Positions 8,925-17,417 of a stretch of DNA of 44,397 nt are shown piece by piece; within the stretch, counting starts at the first letter, position 1, and every line of letters starts with the position of its first letter. The translations under genes were made by a program, and so were the position numbers. This DNA comes from Bermanella sp034110565 (lineage in GTDB: Bacteria > Pseudomonadota > Gammaproteobacteria > Pseudomonadales > Oceanobacteraceae). The notes below the pieces were generated by a model that saw only the letters and a program-made list of their open reading frames with translations, was not told where the DNA came from and made no database searches. The stretch is taken from contig JAWUYY010000007.1 of the NCBI GenBank assembly GCA_034110565.1, forward strand, positions 1 to 44,397, in the 5' to 3' direction.

Positions 8925-9230
8925 TCAACTCATTTTCTCATGCATTGAAATAATCGTCTTACTTGAAACTGATTTATCAAAGAATTGTTTTTTCACTGCT
9001 AAATACTCTTCACATGAAAAAAATTGATCCATGATTTCTTTGCTTGGAAAATCAATAGTGAACACGCGATTAATATCATCCGTTGTTTTTGAAATCAGCA
9101 CATCTGATACTTTGAAGTCAAAACCAAATGCTCCGCCATATGAATGCAATATTGGAGTCATACCCTCACGATAACGCTGATACTCTGCATCATCACTCAC
9201 ACACAACCCCATAATCCTTTCAAATGCCAT
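8925..9230 (-). CDS. DUF1330 family protein
   Basis: This 101-residue protein matches the DUF1330 ferredoxin-like (ABM/dimeric alpha-beta barrel) pattern. Recognisable parts are GLCVSDDAEYQRYREGMTPI (about 8-27), SYGGAFGFDFKVSDVL, NRVFTIDFPS and FFSCEEYLAVKKQFFDKS. The biochemical role of the family is not known. The gene follows the Trp-rich small protein gene with a 26-bp gap, so the two probably form one leftward transcript. Its 3' end converges on the ilvE terminator. Confidence 0.85.
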   Translation of the reverse strand: MAFERIMGLCVSDDAEYQRYREGMTPILHSYGGAFGFDFKVSDVLISKTTDDINRVFTIDFPSKEIMDQFFSCEEYLAVKKQFFDKSVSSKTIISMHEKMS

Positions 9231-9256
9231 AATTGATTCCTTTTATAAAGACTTAA

Positions 9257-9475
9257 CTAAAATTTCCAACCTTGGATCCAAATACTCTCATCACTCAAAT
9301 CGTACCAGTCAATAATATCTTCTCGCTTAGTCATCACCGCTTCTAATATGCACAGAAGGACATTACCTTCTTCATCATACTTTACATCCGTTACCATAAA
9401 GTGTTTTTCTTTATTTTTTGGCTGAACCGCAGTCCACTTGCTATTCAATAATTTTTTACTACTGATCTTATTCAT
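9257..9475 (-). CDS. TIGR02450 family Trp-rich small protein
   Basis: The 72-residue product has the family pattern NKISSKKLLNSKWTAVQPKN at the N-terminus, then KEKHFMVTDV, then LEAVMTKREDIIDWYDL and the ending WIQGWKF. Proteins of this group are widespread in gammaproteobacteria and have no assigned function. It is predicted to be soluble, with no signal peptide. It is first in a two-gene leftward unit with the DUF1330 gene. Confidence 0.85.
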   Translation of the reverse strand: MNKISSKKLLNSKWTAVQPKNKEKHFMVTDVKYDEEGNVLLCILEAVMTKREDIIDWYDLSDESIWIQGWKF

Positions 9476-9624
9476 CTTAAACCCTTATAAATCTAACAAT
9501 AAATGAGATACGAGAATAGATTGTAAATGGATTATATATTATGGGGAAAAATTGGTTTTATGATAAAACAGAAGTTATGAGCGATATATAAAATCTTCTT
9601 ATACTGGATTGAAGTGCGTCCCTA

Positions 9625-10527
9625 TTACTCCAACACCACCTGATCACGGCCATTTTCTTTGGCTTGATACAGTGCGTGGTCTGCACGCTTTAAGGTATCT
9701 TCATAGGATTTATCTGTAGTTTTAATAGAGGTGACCCCTATGCTGGCGGTGGCCAAAATATTATTCACTCTATATTCTAATAATTTAGCTTGAAAGCTTG
9801 TACGTAAACGCTCAGCAAATTGCGAAGCATGACTCAGTTCAATATTGGGTAATACAATGACAAATTCATCACCTCCGTAACGACAAACCATGTCTGATTT
9901 ACGAACTCTCTCTTGACATATATCTGCTACCATTTTTAATAATTCGTCTCCGCGATGATGCCCGAAGGCATCATTCACTTGCTTTAGATTATCTAGGTCA
10001 AACATAACAATAAAGGTAGGGAGACTATGACGCACAAAGTTTTCGTAGTGAATCGTTAAGTCCTGCGCCAGTCCGCGACGGTTAAGCAGCCCTGTAAGCT
10101 GGTCTGTATGGCTTAATGACCGTAAGGTATTCTCTAATTTGTTACGTTCGGAGATGTTACTGGCAACCCAGAGCACCACCTCTTCACCATCTATTAAAAA
10201 ATCTAACGCTTGGATACGGCCTTCAAACCAAATGGGCTCTTCAGGGCCAACACCGCTTAACCCCATCACATCATTATTGCCCAACTCATACTCTTCGATA
10301 TGTAATTTTCTGCTGTGTAACGCAGCCTCTATTTGCTCAACAAACCAATTGGCCTTCTCAGGCTTAATCAAGTCCGAGATTTTCAATCCCACTAAACCAC
10401 TCCCATCGTGGTAATAGCGAGGATCTTTACCACCATATACCGCTACATATTTGCCCGTACGTGACAAAATAAAGACCGGGTCAGGCAGCGCATCAAGCAC
10501 AGATTTTAAGTGCTCGATACAGGGCAT
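9625..10527 (-). CDS. PAS-GGDEF diguanylate cyclase
   Basis: This 300-residue cytoplasmic protein makes c-di-GMP from two GTP. A PAS domain spans about residues 5-125 (LDALPDPVFILSRTGKYVAV at its start), and a short linker (NISERNKLENTLRSLSHTD) leads to a GGDEF domain from about 140 to 300. The active site reads RYGGDEFVIVLPN, with the upstream DQLTGLLNRRG and FDLDNLKQVNDAFGHHRGD motifs, all intact. The R-x-x-D inhibitory site seems absent: five residues before the GGDEF motif the sequence reads RKSDMVCRY, where RKSD could fit R-x-x-D, so feedback inhibition cannot be excluded. No membrane segment is seen. The PAS input ligand is unknown. Confidence 0.93.
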   Translation of the reverse strand: MPCIEHLKSVLDALPDPVFILSRTGKYVAVYGGKDPRYYHDGSGLVGLKISDLIKPEKANWFVEQIEAALHSRKLHIEEYELGNNDVMGLSGVGPEEPIWFEGRIQALDFLIDGEEVVLWVASNISERNKLENTLRSLSHTDQLTGLLNRRGLAQDLTIHYENFVRHSLPTFIVMFDLDNLKQVNDAFGHHRGDELLKMVADICQERVRKSDMVCRYGGDEFVIVLPNIELSHASQFAERLRTSFQAKLLEYRVNNILATASIGVTSIKTTDKSYEDTLKRADHALYQAKENGRDQVVLE

Positions 10528-10653
10528 AAATATCGTCTAAGGTTTAAATTATTCAAGGTCATACCTCTGCTTTAGGCTTATTTACACAAAGTGTGTTTCA
10601 ACTAAATTGGTCATGAGTGACTATTTGATTGCTTAAATATAGCTCATAAATGT

Positions 10654-11286
10654 CTATTGAGCCGTTAACTTTGCGGTACCCCGAATACTGGGCCTCACCA
10701 AAGCCATGGCTTTACGTAAGCTTTCACGTTTGATGTCTTCCATGATAAACCCTGCATCAAGTAAGCGTTGTTCAGTCTCGCGGTTCAAGTGACAGTTGCC
10801 TGCAATCTTACCCCACGCAGGATTAAGCAGATTCTGCCATTTACGGCGCTGTGTACCTTCAGGTGCTGCAACATGCTCTAAAAACAGTAATCGCCCATTA
10901 GGTTTCAATACGCGTTTGATTTCACTCAGGGTTTGCGGCACATCATTAACAGAACAGCACACCAATGATACGAACACAAAATCGAAAGCATTATCAGCAC
11001 TGTCGATATGTTCTGCACTACACGATAAGACCTGAGCATTAATAAACTTTGACTGTGCAAGCTTGGTAATAAGATGCGCGCGCATGTGCTTGTCGGGCTC
11101 GGCTAGATATAACTCTAAATCTACCTCTTGCGGATACAAGCTTAAACTGGCACCCGTGCCCGCGCCAATTTCTAGTACCTTGCCATGTACTTGCTTTAAG
11201 AGGTCTTGGCGCCATTCAATCAAGCAAGCTTCTTCTGTGGCTCCCATTATTTTGTCGTAAAAATATGCACCGATATAAGACAACAT
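10654..11286 (-). CDS. class I SAM methyltransferase, METTL7-like
   Basis: With the ATG at 11286 the product is 210 residues. Motif I is VLEIGAGTGASL (about 36-47), with an acidic motif II in LYLAEPD and a motif near FDFVFVSLVCCSVND. The later segment LEHVAAPEGTQRRKWQNLLN followed by GNCHLNRETEQRLLDAGF strongly resembles the METTL7 / TMT1 thiol-methyltransferase-like group. The frame stays open upstream to 11391, but that extension overlaps the terminator of the preceding gene and is rich in unlikely residues, so the inner start is preferred. Substrate unknown. Confidence 0.85.
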   Translation of the reverse strand: MLSYIGAYFYDKIMGATEEACLIEWRQDLLKQVHGKVLEIGAGTGASLSLYPQEVDLELYLAEPDKHMRAHLITKLAQSKFINAQVLSCSAEHIDSADNAFDFVFVSLVCCSVNDVPQTLSEIKRVLKPNGRLLFLEHVAAPEGTQRRKWQNLLNPAWGKIAGNCHLNRETEQRLLDAGFIMEDIKRESLRKAMALVRPSIRGTAKLTAQ

Positions 11287-11374
11287 CTTGTTATTCCAAT
11301 TTAATTTATGTTCACACACAATGCAGCATACCCGCCCACGACACAATGGCCCGTTTGTGTCATATCTATATACA

Positions 11375-11411
11375 AAAAAGCCACCGCCCAATTAAGAGGC
11401 GATGGCTTTTT
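11375..11411 (-). terminator. intrinsic terminator after the OYE gene
   Basis: On the minus strand, AAAAAGCCATCGCC and GGCGGTGGCTTTTT form a 14-bp stem with one G-U pair and a 9-nt loop, ending in a U-run. Its fully paired state on the minus strand assigns it to the gene at 11438-12724. Confidence 0.88.
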
Positions 11412-11437
11412 GTTAGGCTGTATCTAACGTTTACGTG

Positions 11438-12724
11438 TTAAGCGCGACGCTTTCTAAATGCATAAACACCTGCACTTAATAGCGTTTTCAATACTACGCC
11501 TTTTGCGTTCAAGCTCGGCTTAGGGTCTTTTCCTTTAGCCATGCGCCACATTTGATGTTCATACCAAGTGATGCTCAGCATTCCCATTGTATCTAAACCC
11601 CTATTACCTGTGGTTGGGTTTTCAAGTGGCATACTGTATTGATCATCTGCCATCAATTTATTAGGGAAGTTTGGATCCACTGCGGTGGTGCGTGCAATAC
11701 CAATAAAGTCGGTGGCACCACTTTGTAGCGCTTCGTTCATGGCAGGGGCACTGCGAAAGCCACCGGTCACTACTAACGGTGTATCCACTAATTTGCGCAC
11801 TTTTTCCATGTAATCCAAAAAGTAAGCTTCACGTTTGATAGTGCTGTCTTTTACCGGTGCTTTCTTACTATCAGCGCCCATCATAGACGGGCTCTCATAG
11901 GTGCCACCAGAAATTTCAATTAAATCCATGCCTTCGTTAGCTAGAGTTTTCACCACTTCCATGGAATCTTCTTCACTAAAGCCGCCCTTCATAAAGTCAG
12001 CGCTGTTTAGCTTTATACCCACTGGAAATTGATCGCCTACTTCTTTACGAATAGCACGGTAAACCGAAATAACAAAACGCATACGATTTTCTAAACTGCC
12101 ACCCCATTGATCATTACGCTGATTGTGGCGCGGTGATAAAAATTGACTTACAAGGTAACCGTGGGCACCGTGAATTTGCACACCTGTAAAGCCTGCTTGC
12201 TTAGACAATTTTGCAGCAGTGGCAAATTTTTGAATAATCCCTTCGATTTCAGACTCAGTTAATGCGCGAGGCTTATTAAAGCCTTTCTCTAAGCCACGAC
12301 CCAATGAAATAGCCGATGGTGCAACAGGTTCGTTTACAATAAAACTTGGGATTTGCTTACCTGGGTGATTCAGTTGCGGCCAAATATGAGCGCCATTTTG
12401 CTTGCCTGCTTCTGCCCATGCTTTAAACAACGCAAGGTCACTCTGTTCATCTAATGCAACGTTTTTTGGCTCGCCCAATGCGCCACGATCAACCATGACA
12501 TTACCCGTCATCGCAATGCCAATACCACCTTGCGCCCAACGGCTATAAAGCTTGGCAAGGCCTGGCTGCGGGTTACATTGCTTATCACCTAGCTGCTCAC
12601 TCATGGCTGATTTGAATAAACGATTTTTAATCACCTGACCACTTTTAAGGGTAAAACTATCGGCTAGCTTCAGTGATGCAATATTTACTGTTTGTGTCGA
12701 GTTTTGTGCGTCTTGTTGCGTCAT
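11438..12724 (-). CDS. NADH:flavin oxidoreductase, old yellow enzyme family
   Basis: This FMN TIM-barrel reductase of 428 residues acts on activated alkenes or related electrophiles. Visible features are SLKLADSFTLKSGQVIKNRL at the N-terminus, MSEQLGD, RWAQGGIGIAMTGNVMVD, and the substrate-binding HGAHGYLVSQFLSPRHNQR followed by DQWGGSLENR. Later come LIEISGGTYESP and LVVTGGFRSAPAM for phosphate binding. The frame extends to 12793, but the operator at 12743-12764 would then be coding, so the ATG at 12724 is chosen. The 4Fe-4S cysteines of the 2,4-dienoyl-CoA reductases are not evident. It lies 76 bp downstream of a TetR gene in the same direction, an arrangement like nemR-nemA. Confidence 0.9.
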   Translation of the reverse strand: MTQQDAQNSTQTVNIASLKLADSFTLKSGQVIKNRLFKSAMSEQLGDKQCNPQPGLAKLYSRWAQGGIGIAMTGNVMVDRGALGEPKNVALDEQSDLALFKAWAEAGKQNGAHIWPQLNHPGKQIPSFIVNEPVAPSAISLGRGLEKGFNKPRALTESEIEGIIQKFATAAKLSKQAGFTGVQIHGAHGYLVSQFLSPRHNQRNDQWGGSLENRMRFVISVYRAIRKEVGDQFPVGIKLNSADFMKGGFSEEDSMEVVKTLANEGMDLIEISGGTYESPSMMGADSKKAPVKDSTIKREAYFLDYMEKVRKLVDTPLVVTGGFRSAPAMNEALQSGATDFIGIARTTAVDPNFPNKLMADDQYSMPLENPTTGNRGLDTMGMLSITWYEHQMWRMAKGKDPKPSLNAKGVVLKTLLSAGVYAFRKRRA

Positions 12725-12742
12725 ATTGTTATTCGTACCCGT

Positions 12743-12764
12743 ATTAGACCGATCGTCTTTTAAT
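12743..12764. promoter_or_regulatory. TetR operator copy 1 (OYE promoter)
   Basis: AGACCGATCGTCT (12746-12758) contains GAC/GTC half-sites around CGATC and shares GACCGATCGTCTT with the site in front of the TetR gene. It sits about 20-40 bp before the OYE start. Confidence 0.75.
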
Positions 12765-12800
12765 TGTGGATAAAAAATGCAGACTTGCTGCATGTTCGTT

Positions 12801-13418
12801 TTATCTCATTTGTTTTGCTGGTGCCATTAACACGTTTAGCATCAAGCCCATGGTGTCTTTAGCTGATTGTATTTGATTGTGTATTTTCATTGATATTAAA
12901 GCCCCTTCCCACGTAGCCCAATACACTTTGGCGAGTTCTTTAGCTTGCACATCTTGACGAAACTCACCTGCCTCTTGCCCTTCAATAATGCGCTCAACAA
13001 AAAAAGCCATCCATTTACGCGCTGCACTTTTAAGTTGCTCGCGACACTCTAAGCTTTCAGTGGCAATTTCACTGGACATAGCACCAATTAAACAAGCTTG
13101 CTTAAATTCACTCTTAACTATCTTGTTTAGGCTAAATTCATAAATAGACTGTAATTGTGCTCTTGCACTCAAAGACTTACCTGGTCCTGCAATAAAGTCA
13201 GCCAATTGCTTTAATAAGTCTTGGCTGTATGAGCCTATCACTTCGGCTACAAACGCTTCTTTGCTAGCAAAGAAATTATAGAACGACCCTTTAGGGACAT
13301 TCACTATATCTAATATCTGTTTGATGCCGGTACCGTGATAACCATAAGTGGAAATTTGGTCTATTCCCGCTTGAATTAAGGCTTCGCGTACGTGCTCACT
13401 GCGTCTAGGTCTGCTCAT
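12801..13418 (-). CDS. TetR/AcrR family repressor, NemR-like
   Basis: This 205-residue protein has an N-terminal HTH of the TetR type: ALIQAGIDQISTYGYHGTGI then KQILDIVNVPKGSFYNFFAS (residues 13-52). The KGSFY-x-x-F-x-S-K pattern is typical of the group that includes NemR. The C-terminal ligand domain holds two cysteines (FKQACLIG and SLECREQ), which could sense electrophiles as NemR does; this is an inference. It is first in a unit with the OYE gene. Both its own start and the OYE start carry the same 13-bp operator core, so autorepression and control of the reductase are likely. Confidence 0.9.
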   Translation of the reverse strand: MSRPRRSEHVREALIQAGIDQISTYGYHGTGIKQILDIVNVPKGSFYNFFASKEAFVAEVIGSYSQDLLKQLADFIAGPGKSLSARAQLQSIYEFSLNKIVKSEFKQACLIGAMSSEIATESLECREQLKSAARKWMAFFVERIIEGQEAGEFRQDVQAKELAKVYWATWEGALISMKIHNQIQSAKDTMGLMLNVLMAPAKQMR

Positions 13419-13419
13419 T

Positions 13420-13448
13420 TTTCAAGAATATGACCGATCGTCTTGAAA
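13420..13448. promoter_or_regulatory. TetR operator copy 2 (tetR promoter)
   Basis: The inverted arms TTTCAAGA (13420-13427) and TCTTGAAA (13441-13448) bracket TGACCGATCG. The shared GACCGATCGTCTT core spans 13432-13444. The site starts 2 bp before the repressor ATG, so binding would cover the translation start region. Confidence 0.75.
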
Positions 13449-13594
13449 TGGAAGCATAGATGACTAAACCAACAGAAAAGTCGGTTGCATAAATAGAACA
13501 ATAAAAACGCAGTAATCGACACTTGATTCATCATTCCTTAACAAAGCCACTTTAGGCTGCACCTTGATCTTTCAATCCCTTGAGTTGCAATCAA

Positions 13595-15355
13595 ATGAAA
13601 ACAAGTATTTCTCGTCGTGATTTTTTAATTTTAACGGCAAAAGGCGTGGGCGCAGCGGTTATTTCGTCTGGTCTAGTGGGGTGTAACCTTTTAGAGGGGG
13701 ATTCGGATGTTTCCGTCGCCTTTAATCATGGCGTCGCCAGTGGCGACCCAATCCAAGATGCCATTATTTTATGGACCAGAGTGACACCAAGTGAACAGGC
13801 AAGTATCAAAGTAACTTGGGAAATTGCAACAGATGTTGATTTTGCAAATATCATCAGTAACGGTGAAATGCTAACCAATCAAGCTCGTGATTACACCGTT
13901 AAAGTAGATGCCATTAACTTAATCGCTGGCACACAATATTTTTATCGTTTTACTGCTAACGGTAAAACCTCTGTTACTGGTAAAACAAAAACCCTTCCTG
14001 AAGGTGCCGTAAGCTCAGCCAAGCTAGCTGTTTTATCTTGTGCTAACTACCCAGCCGGTTATTTCAATGTCTACAACCTTACCAATACTATGGACGACCT
14101 TGATGCAGTTTTACACCTAGGGGATTACATTTACGAATACCCTCGTGGCGGCTATGCAAGTGACAATGCAATAGAGCTGAATCGTGAAGTCCTGCCTGCT
14201 GGTGAATTATTCACGTTAGATGACTACCGCACTCGTTACGCGCAATACCGTACTGATGCCGACTTACAAGCACTACATGCTGGAGTACCATTCATTACCG
14301 TATGGGACGACCATGAAGTATGTAACGACACCTACAAAGACGGCGCTGAAAACCATAACGAAGGGGAAGGCAGCTTTGAAGAACGCAAACTAGGTGCGCT
14401 GCAAGCCTATTTTGAATGGCTACCTATTCGTCCTATCGCCGAAGATAACGAATTAGAAATTTATCGCAGTTTTAAATTCGGTGATCTTATTGATCTACAC
14501 ATGCTAGACACGCGTGTGCTTGCCCGTGACATTCAACTGGATTACGCAAACTACATGGACGCCACAGGTGCATTTGATAGCACGACTTTCACCCAGGATA
14601 TTACTGATGCCAATCGCACAATGTTAGGTTCAGAGCAATTGCAATGGCTACAAACGCAACTAGGCAGCAGTTCTGGCACTTGGCAGTTACTAGGACAGCA
14701 AGTGCTAATGGGCAGCATGTATCTACCCGCTGCGGTAGGTCTATCTTTAATGACACTAGAAGAATACAGCGAGCTAGGTGCTTTAGCAGTATTAGCTGGC
14801 AGAGCGCAAGCAAGCGACCCAACATTAACCGCTGCCGAAATTACGTACCTGACCGCCAACCAAGATCGACTCACGGCTGAAGTCATGGCTCAACTGCAAT
14901 TACCACCGGTACCTTACAACTTGGATGCCTGGGATGGTTACGCCGTCGAGCGTGAAACAATATTACAAACGGCAAAAGCTCACGGCAGTAATTTAGTCGT
15001 CATTGCAGGGGATACTCACAACGGCTGGGCCAGTGACCTTAAAGACAGTACTGGAGATAACGTAGGCGTAGAATTCGCAACGGCTTCTGTTTCATCACCA
15101 GGCCTTGAATATTATCTTGGTATCCCAGCTGATTCAGCACCCACTTATGAAGCAGGCATCGTTGGTTTAATCGACAACCTTAAGTATTGTAACTTGCGTG
15201 ATCGCGGCTTATTGACCATTACGTTCACTCAAAACGAAGCCACCGCACAATGGCACTACGTGGATACCATTCTGTCCCCTTCATTCCAAGACGTAGCATC
15301 ACGTCGTGCGACTGCGGTGGTGAATGCGGGTGAAAATACCATGAGTATCAGTTAA
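13595..15355 (+). CDS. phoD: PhoD-family alkaline phosphatase, Tat-exported
   Basis: PhoD enzymes are extracytoplasmic Fe/Ca phosphomono- or diesterases. The 586-residue protein starts with a twin-arginine signal (SISRRDFLILTAKG) followed by a possible lipobox SGLVGC, so it may be a Tat-exported lipoprotein. An Ig-like PhoD N domain (about 35-130, FNHGVASGDPIQDAIILWTR) precedes the metallophosphatase. Metal ligands are seen in LSCANY, LHLGDYIYEY (about 173-182), WDDHEVCND (about 238-246) and IAGDTHNGW (about 470-478). A TTG at 13580 is in frame, but the ATG at 13595 puts the Tat motif at the normal place. No Pho box was recognised upstream. Confidence 0.92.
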   Translation: MKTSISRRDFLILTAKGVGAAVISSGLVGCNLLEGDSDVSVAFNHGVASGDPIQDAIILWTRVTPSEQASIKVTWEIATDVDFANIISNGEMLTNQARDYTVKVDAINLIAGTQYFYRFTANGKTSVTGKTKTLPEGAVSSAKLAVLSCANYPAGYFNVYNLTNTMDDLDAVLHLGDYIYEYPRGGYASDNAIELNREVLPAGELFTLDDYRTRYAQYRTDADLQALHAGVPFITVWDDHEVCNDTYKDGAENHNEGEGSFEERKLGALQAYFEWLPIRPIAEDNELEIYRSFKFGDLIDLHMLDTRVLARDIQLDYANYMDATGAFDSTTFTQDITDANRTMLGSEQLQWLQTQLGSSSGTWQLLGQQVLMGSMYLPAAVGLSLMTLEEYSELGALAVLAGRAQASDPTLTAAEITYLTANQDRLTAEVMAQLQLPPVPYNLDAWDGYAVERETILQTAKAHGSNLVVIAGDTHNGWASDLKDSTGDNVGVEFATASVSSPGLEYYLGIPADSAPTYEAGIVGLIDNLKYCNLRDRGLLTITFTQNEATAQWHYVDTILSPSFQDVASRRATAVVNAGENTMSIS

Positions 15356-15397
15356 ACCTAGCTTAACGAACAAGGCTTTATATCGAAGTCTGTTCGT

Positions 15398-15413
15398 TCA
15401 CTTTTTAAAGTGA
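15398..15413. repeat. 16-bp palindrome after phoD
   Basis: TCACTTTTTAAAGTGA is a perfect palindrome 43 bp after the phoD stop and just before the terminator at 15422-15466. Its role is unknown: possibly an accessory hairpin or protein site. Confidence 0.35.
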
Positions 15414-15421
15414 CTATCGAA

Positions 15422-15466
15422 GCATAAAAAAAGCTGATTGTGAAAACACAATCAGCTTTTTTATGC
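15422..15466. terminator. bidirectional terminator (phoD / dps)
   Basis: The core arms AGCTGATTGTG and CACAATCAGCT surround a 4-nt AAAA loop. An A-run on the left and T6 on the right, with GCATA/TATGC outside, allow termination of both convergent genes. Confidence 0.92.
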
Positions 15467-15491
15467 ACAACCAGTAATAACTTACTGACTA

Positions 15492-15962
15492 TTACTTCTT
15501 AGTGGCTCTTAACATCCATGATGTTTTTTCGTGGATACGCATACGATCAGAAACCAACGATGCTGTTGATTCATCATCAAACTCTTGTGCAACTTTCAAC
15601 ACTTCGCGGCATGTCTTAATCACTTGCTCATGACCTTTAGTCAAAAGCTCGACCATTTCCATAGAAGCAGGTACACCTTCAACTTCTTTAATAGAGCTTA
15701 AACGAGCAAACTCTTTATATGTTCCTGGTGCCGCAACATCTAAGGTACGAATACGTTCAGCGATGTCATCAACTGCTATCGCTAGCTCTGTGTAATGCTC
15801 TTCGAACATCAGGTGCAATTCACGAAACTGCATACCTGTTACATTCCAATGAAAATTATGCGTTTGTAAGTAAAGAGTATATGAGTCAGCCAAAAGCCTC
15901 TTTAAGCCTTCCGCAATTTTCAATCTACCTTCTTCACTAATACCAATATTAATTGCCGACAT
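15492..15962 (-). CDS. dps: Dps-family DNA-protection / ferritin-like protein
   Basis: Dps oxidises and stores iron in a dodecamer and protects DNA under starvation or peroxide stress. The 156-residue form has the ferroxidase signature NFHWNVTGMQFRELHLMFEEHY (given here in two parts: NFHWNVTGMQF, RELHLMFEEHY) followed by AIAVDDIAERIRTL, all conserved. The frame is open upstream to 16145, but the ATG at 15962 has an AAGGAG ribosome-binding site 6 nt upstream and gives the normal family length. A 19-bp imperfect palindrome lies 64-82 bp upstream. No Lys-rich N-terminal DNA-binding tail is evident. Confidence 0.94.
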   Translation of the reverse strand: MSAINIGISEEGRLKIAEGLKRLLADSYTLYLQTHNFHWNVTGMQFRELHLMFEEHYTELAIAVDDIAERIRTLDVAAPGTYKEFARLSSIKEVEGVPASMEMVELLTKGHEQVIKTCREVLKVAQEFDDESTASLVSDRMRIHEKTSWMLRATKK

Positions 15963-16025
15963 TACAAGCTCCTTGAATCTAAACTTTAGAGAAATTGAGT
16001 TTTCTGTCACCCAACAAGTAAACCA

Positions 16026-16044
16026 CAGTGACTTTAAGTCATTG
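16026..16044. promoter_or_regulatory. candidate operator in the dps promoter region
   Basis: CAGTGACTT-T-AAGTCATTG has 9-bp arms with a single mismatch, centred 73 bp upstream of the dps ATG. It does not match the OxyR spacing. The binding protein is unknown. Confidence 0.4.
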
Positions 16045-16177
16045 ATATCTACTCTTTGTCTCACCATAACAGCCAAAAAAGCTGATATCCAGAGGGATCT
16101 GTTCACGAGTTGCTTTAGATCAAGCCTTGCTCTCATTAGAGTCATTCATGTTTAGACTTTTCGCTATTAAACACCTG

Positions 16178-16209
16178 ATGACATACGCACCAGAACGCTG
16201 GCATACTTA
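16178..16209 (+). promoter_or_regulatory. putative promoter of the ATPase-MscS operon, with shared 15-mer
   Basis: ATGACA (16178-16183) and CATACT (16202-16207) are spaced 18 bp and could be -35 and -10 boxes. The -10 lies inside ACGCTGGCATACTTA (16195-16209), which recurs exactly at 20695-20709 in front of another membrane-protein gene. Confidence 0.5.
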
Positions 16210-16231
16210 GAGCATAACAAGGACACAACAT

Positions 16232-17410
16232 ATGCCCAACATCCGAGAATGGCTTACCGATCAATGGCAGCAAACTAAGCAGCGCTGGCTACCAGATAAA
16301 GAAGATAACTCTGTTGCACTGGATCAAGTCAGCCGCTTCTATCAATCTGATTTTTATCTATCATTAGATGCCGGCTTGAAAAGTGCTTTTTATGATGGCC
16401 AACTTGGCGGTTTAGACTCCCGCGTTATTGAACGCAAAGACATGGAGTTTTTGTTAGATTGCTACCGTTTGTGGCAAAGCGGTCGTAATGTAAGTTGCGG
16501 TATATATGGCGAGAAAGGAACAGGTCTTTCAACCCTATTAAATATGTTCACGAATCAGCTAAAGCATCAAGAGCAATCCTTCAAACTTCTCAGCCTAGAA
16601 AAACGCCTTTGTAACGAGCAAGATGTTATTAATATACTGGCCCGATCTCTGGCTATTGAACCTAAAGAATATAAATTAGACGAGTTCATTGATGCTTTAA
16701 ACCAATTACCAGCCTGCGTAATTATTGTAGATAATGTGCATTTTCTTGTACAACGCACAATTGATGCCCAAATCGTCATTGATACATTAAGCGCCATCAT
16801 TCTTGCAAGCCGAGGTCTTCACCTATGGGTTTTAGCTGGTGAAGAGCAATCTTGGCGTCGTCTATGTTATGGTTATCAATTTGAAAAGTTATTTTCTCAC
16901 CAGCAACATATTCCCAATTTTAGCGAAAGCCAAATCCGCGACTTACTGATAAAACGTTTTTCTTATGGTGGCTTCAACACCATTAATGATATCCCCATTG
17001 ACAAACTAGCCGATGAAAAAAGCCCTGTGAATAATATTGCTAAACGCAGCAAAGGTTGTGTGGAGCTTGGGTTATTTTATTGTTTAAACAATCTTACATA
17101 TGGCACTAAACCACAAAGTATTTTCATTATGCCTCCTCAAGAAGTGGACGTGGCCCCATTGAAAAAGCTGACCCAAGTCGAGTTATTCACTCTTGCAGAG
17201 ATAAGCACACACGGACAACTTTCCGTCAAAGAACATCACACCATTTTTCGTATTAGTTTAAATGAAAGTAAAATGATACTAGAACACTTACGTGTACTCG
17301 GTATTTTAGATAAAAACGAAGAGATGAGCAGCAGCGACGCCTATAGTTTAAAGCTGATTATTTCAGCTGTGGTGATTCGTTATTTAATTTCCATGAATTA
17401 TTTATATTAG
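16232..17410 (+). CDS. AAA/STAND-like ATPase with degenerate Walker A and C-terminal winged-helix-like domain
   Basis: I do not recognise a named family for this 392-residue protein. Residues 85-110 form a P-loop region CGIYGEKGTGLSTLL, where the usual lysine of GxxGxGKST is leucine (L99). Walker B is clear: ACVIIVDNVHFL (161-172). A sensor-like segment LHLWVLAGEEQSWRRL lies at about 196-211. Residues 310-365 (LTQVELFTLAEISTHGQLSV, then LNESKMILEHLRVLGILD) read like a winged helix, and the C-terminus is hydrophobic. The general plan resembles AAA_22/ExeA-like ATPases. It ends 7 bp before an MscS gene, so a role in controlling or sensing through that channel is inferred. No signal peptide is seen. 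Confidence 0.75.
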   Translation: MPNIREWLTDQWQQTKQRWLPDKEDNSVALDQVSRFYQSDFYLSLDAGLKSAFYDGQLGGLDSRVIERKDMEFLLDCYRLWQSGRNVSCGIYGEKGTGLSTLLNMFTNQLKHQEQSFKLLSLEKRLCNEQDVINILARSLAIEPKEYKLDEFIDALNQLPACVIIVDNVHFLVQRTIDAQIVIDTLSAIILASRGLHLWVLAGEEQSWRRLCYGYQFEKLFSHQQHIPNFSESQIRDLLIKRFSYGGFNTINDIPIDKLADEKSPVNNIAKRSKGCVELGLFYCLNNLTYGTKPQSIFIMPPQEVDVAPLKKLTQVELFTLAEISTHGQLSVKEHHTIFRISLNESKMILEHLRVLGILDKNEEMSSSDAYSLKLIISAVVIRYLISMNYLY

Positions 17411-17417
17411 GTGCACC

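Noticed and set aside
11287..11391. N-terminal extension of the METTL7-like methyltransferase
   Set aside because: It begins inside the terminator of the upstream OYE gene, and the family start is MLSYIGAYFYDKI at 11286.
12725..12793. N-terminal extension of the OYE gene
   Set aside because: It would make the TetR operator coding. The family-like sequence begins after the ATG at 12724.
15963..16145. N-terminal extension of dps
   Set aside because: It has no Dps resemblance, whereas the ATG at 15962 has an AAGGAG ribosome-binding site and gives the normal length.
16195..16209. Sigma-54 promoter reading of CTGGCATACTTA
   Set aside because: The -24/-12 GG and GC pattern with correct spacing is not present.
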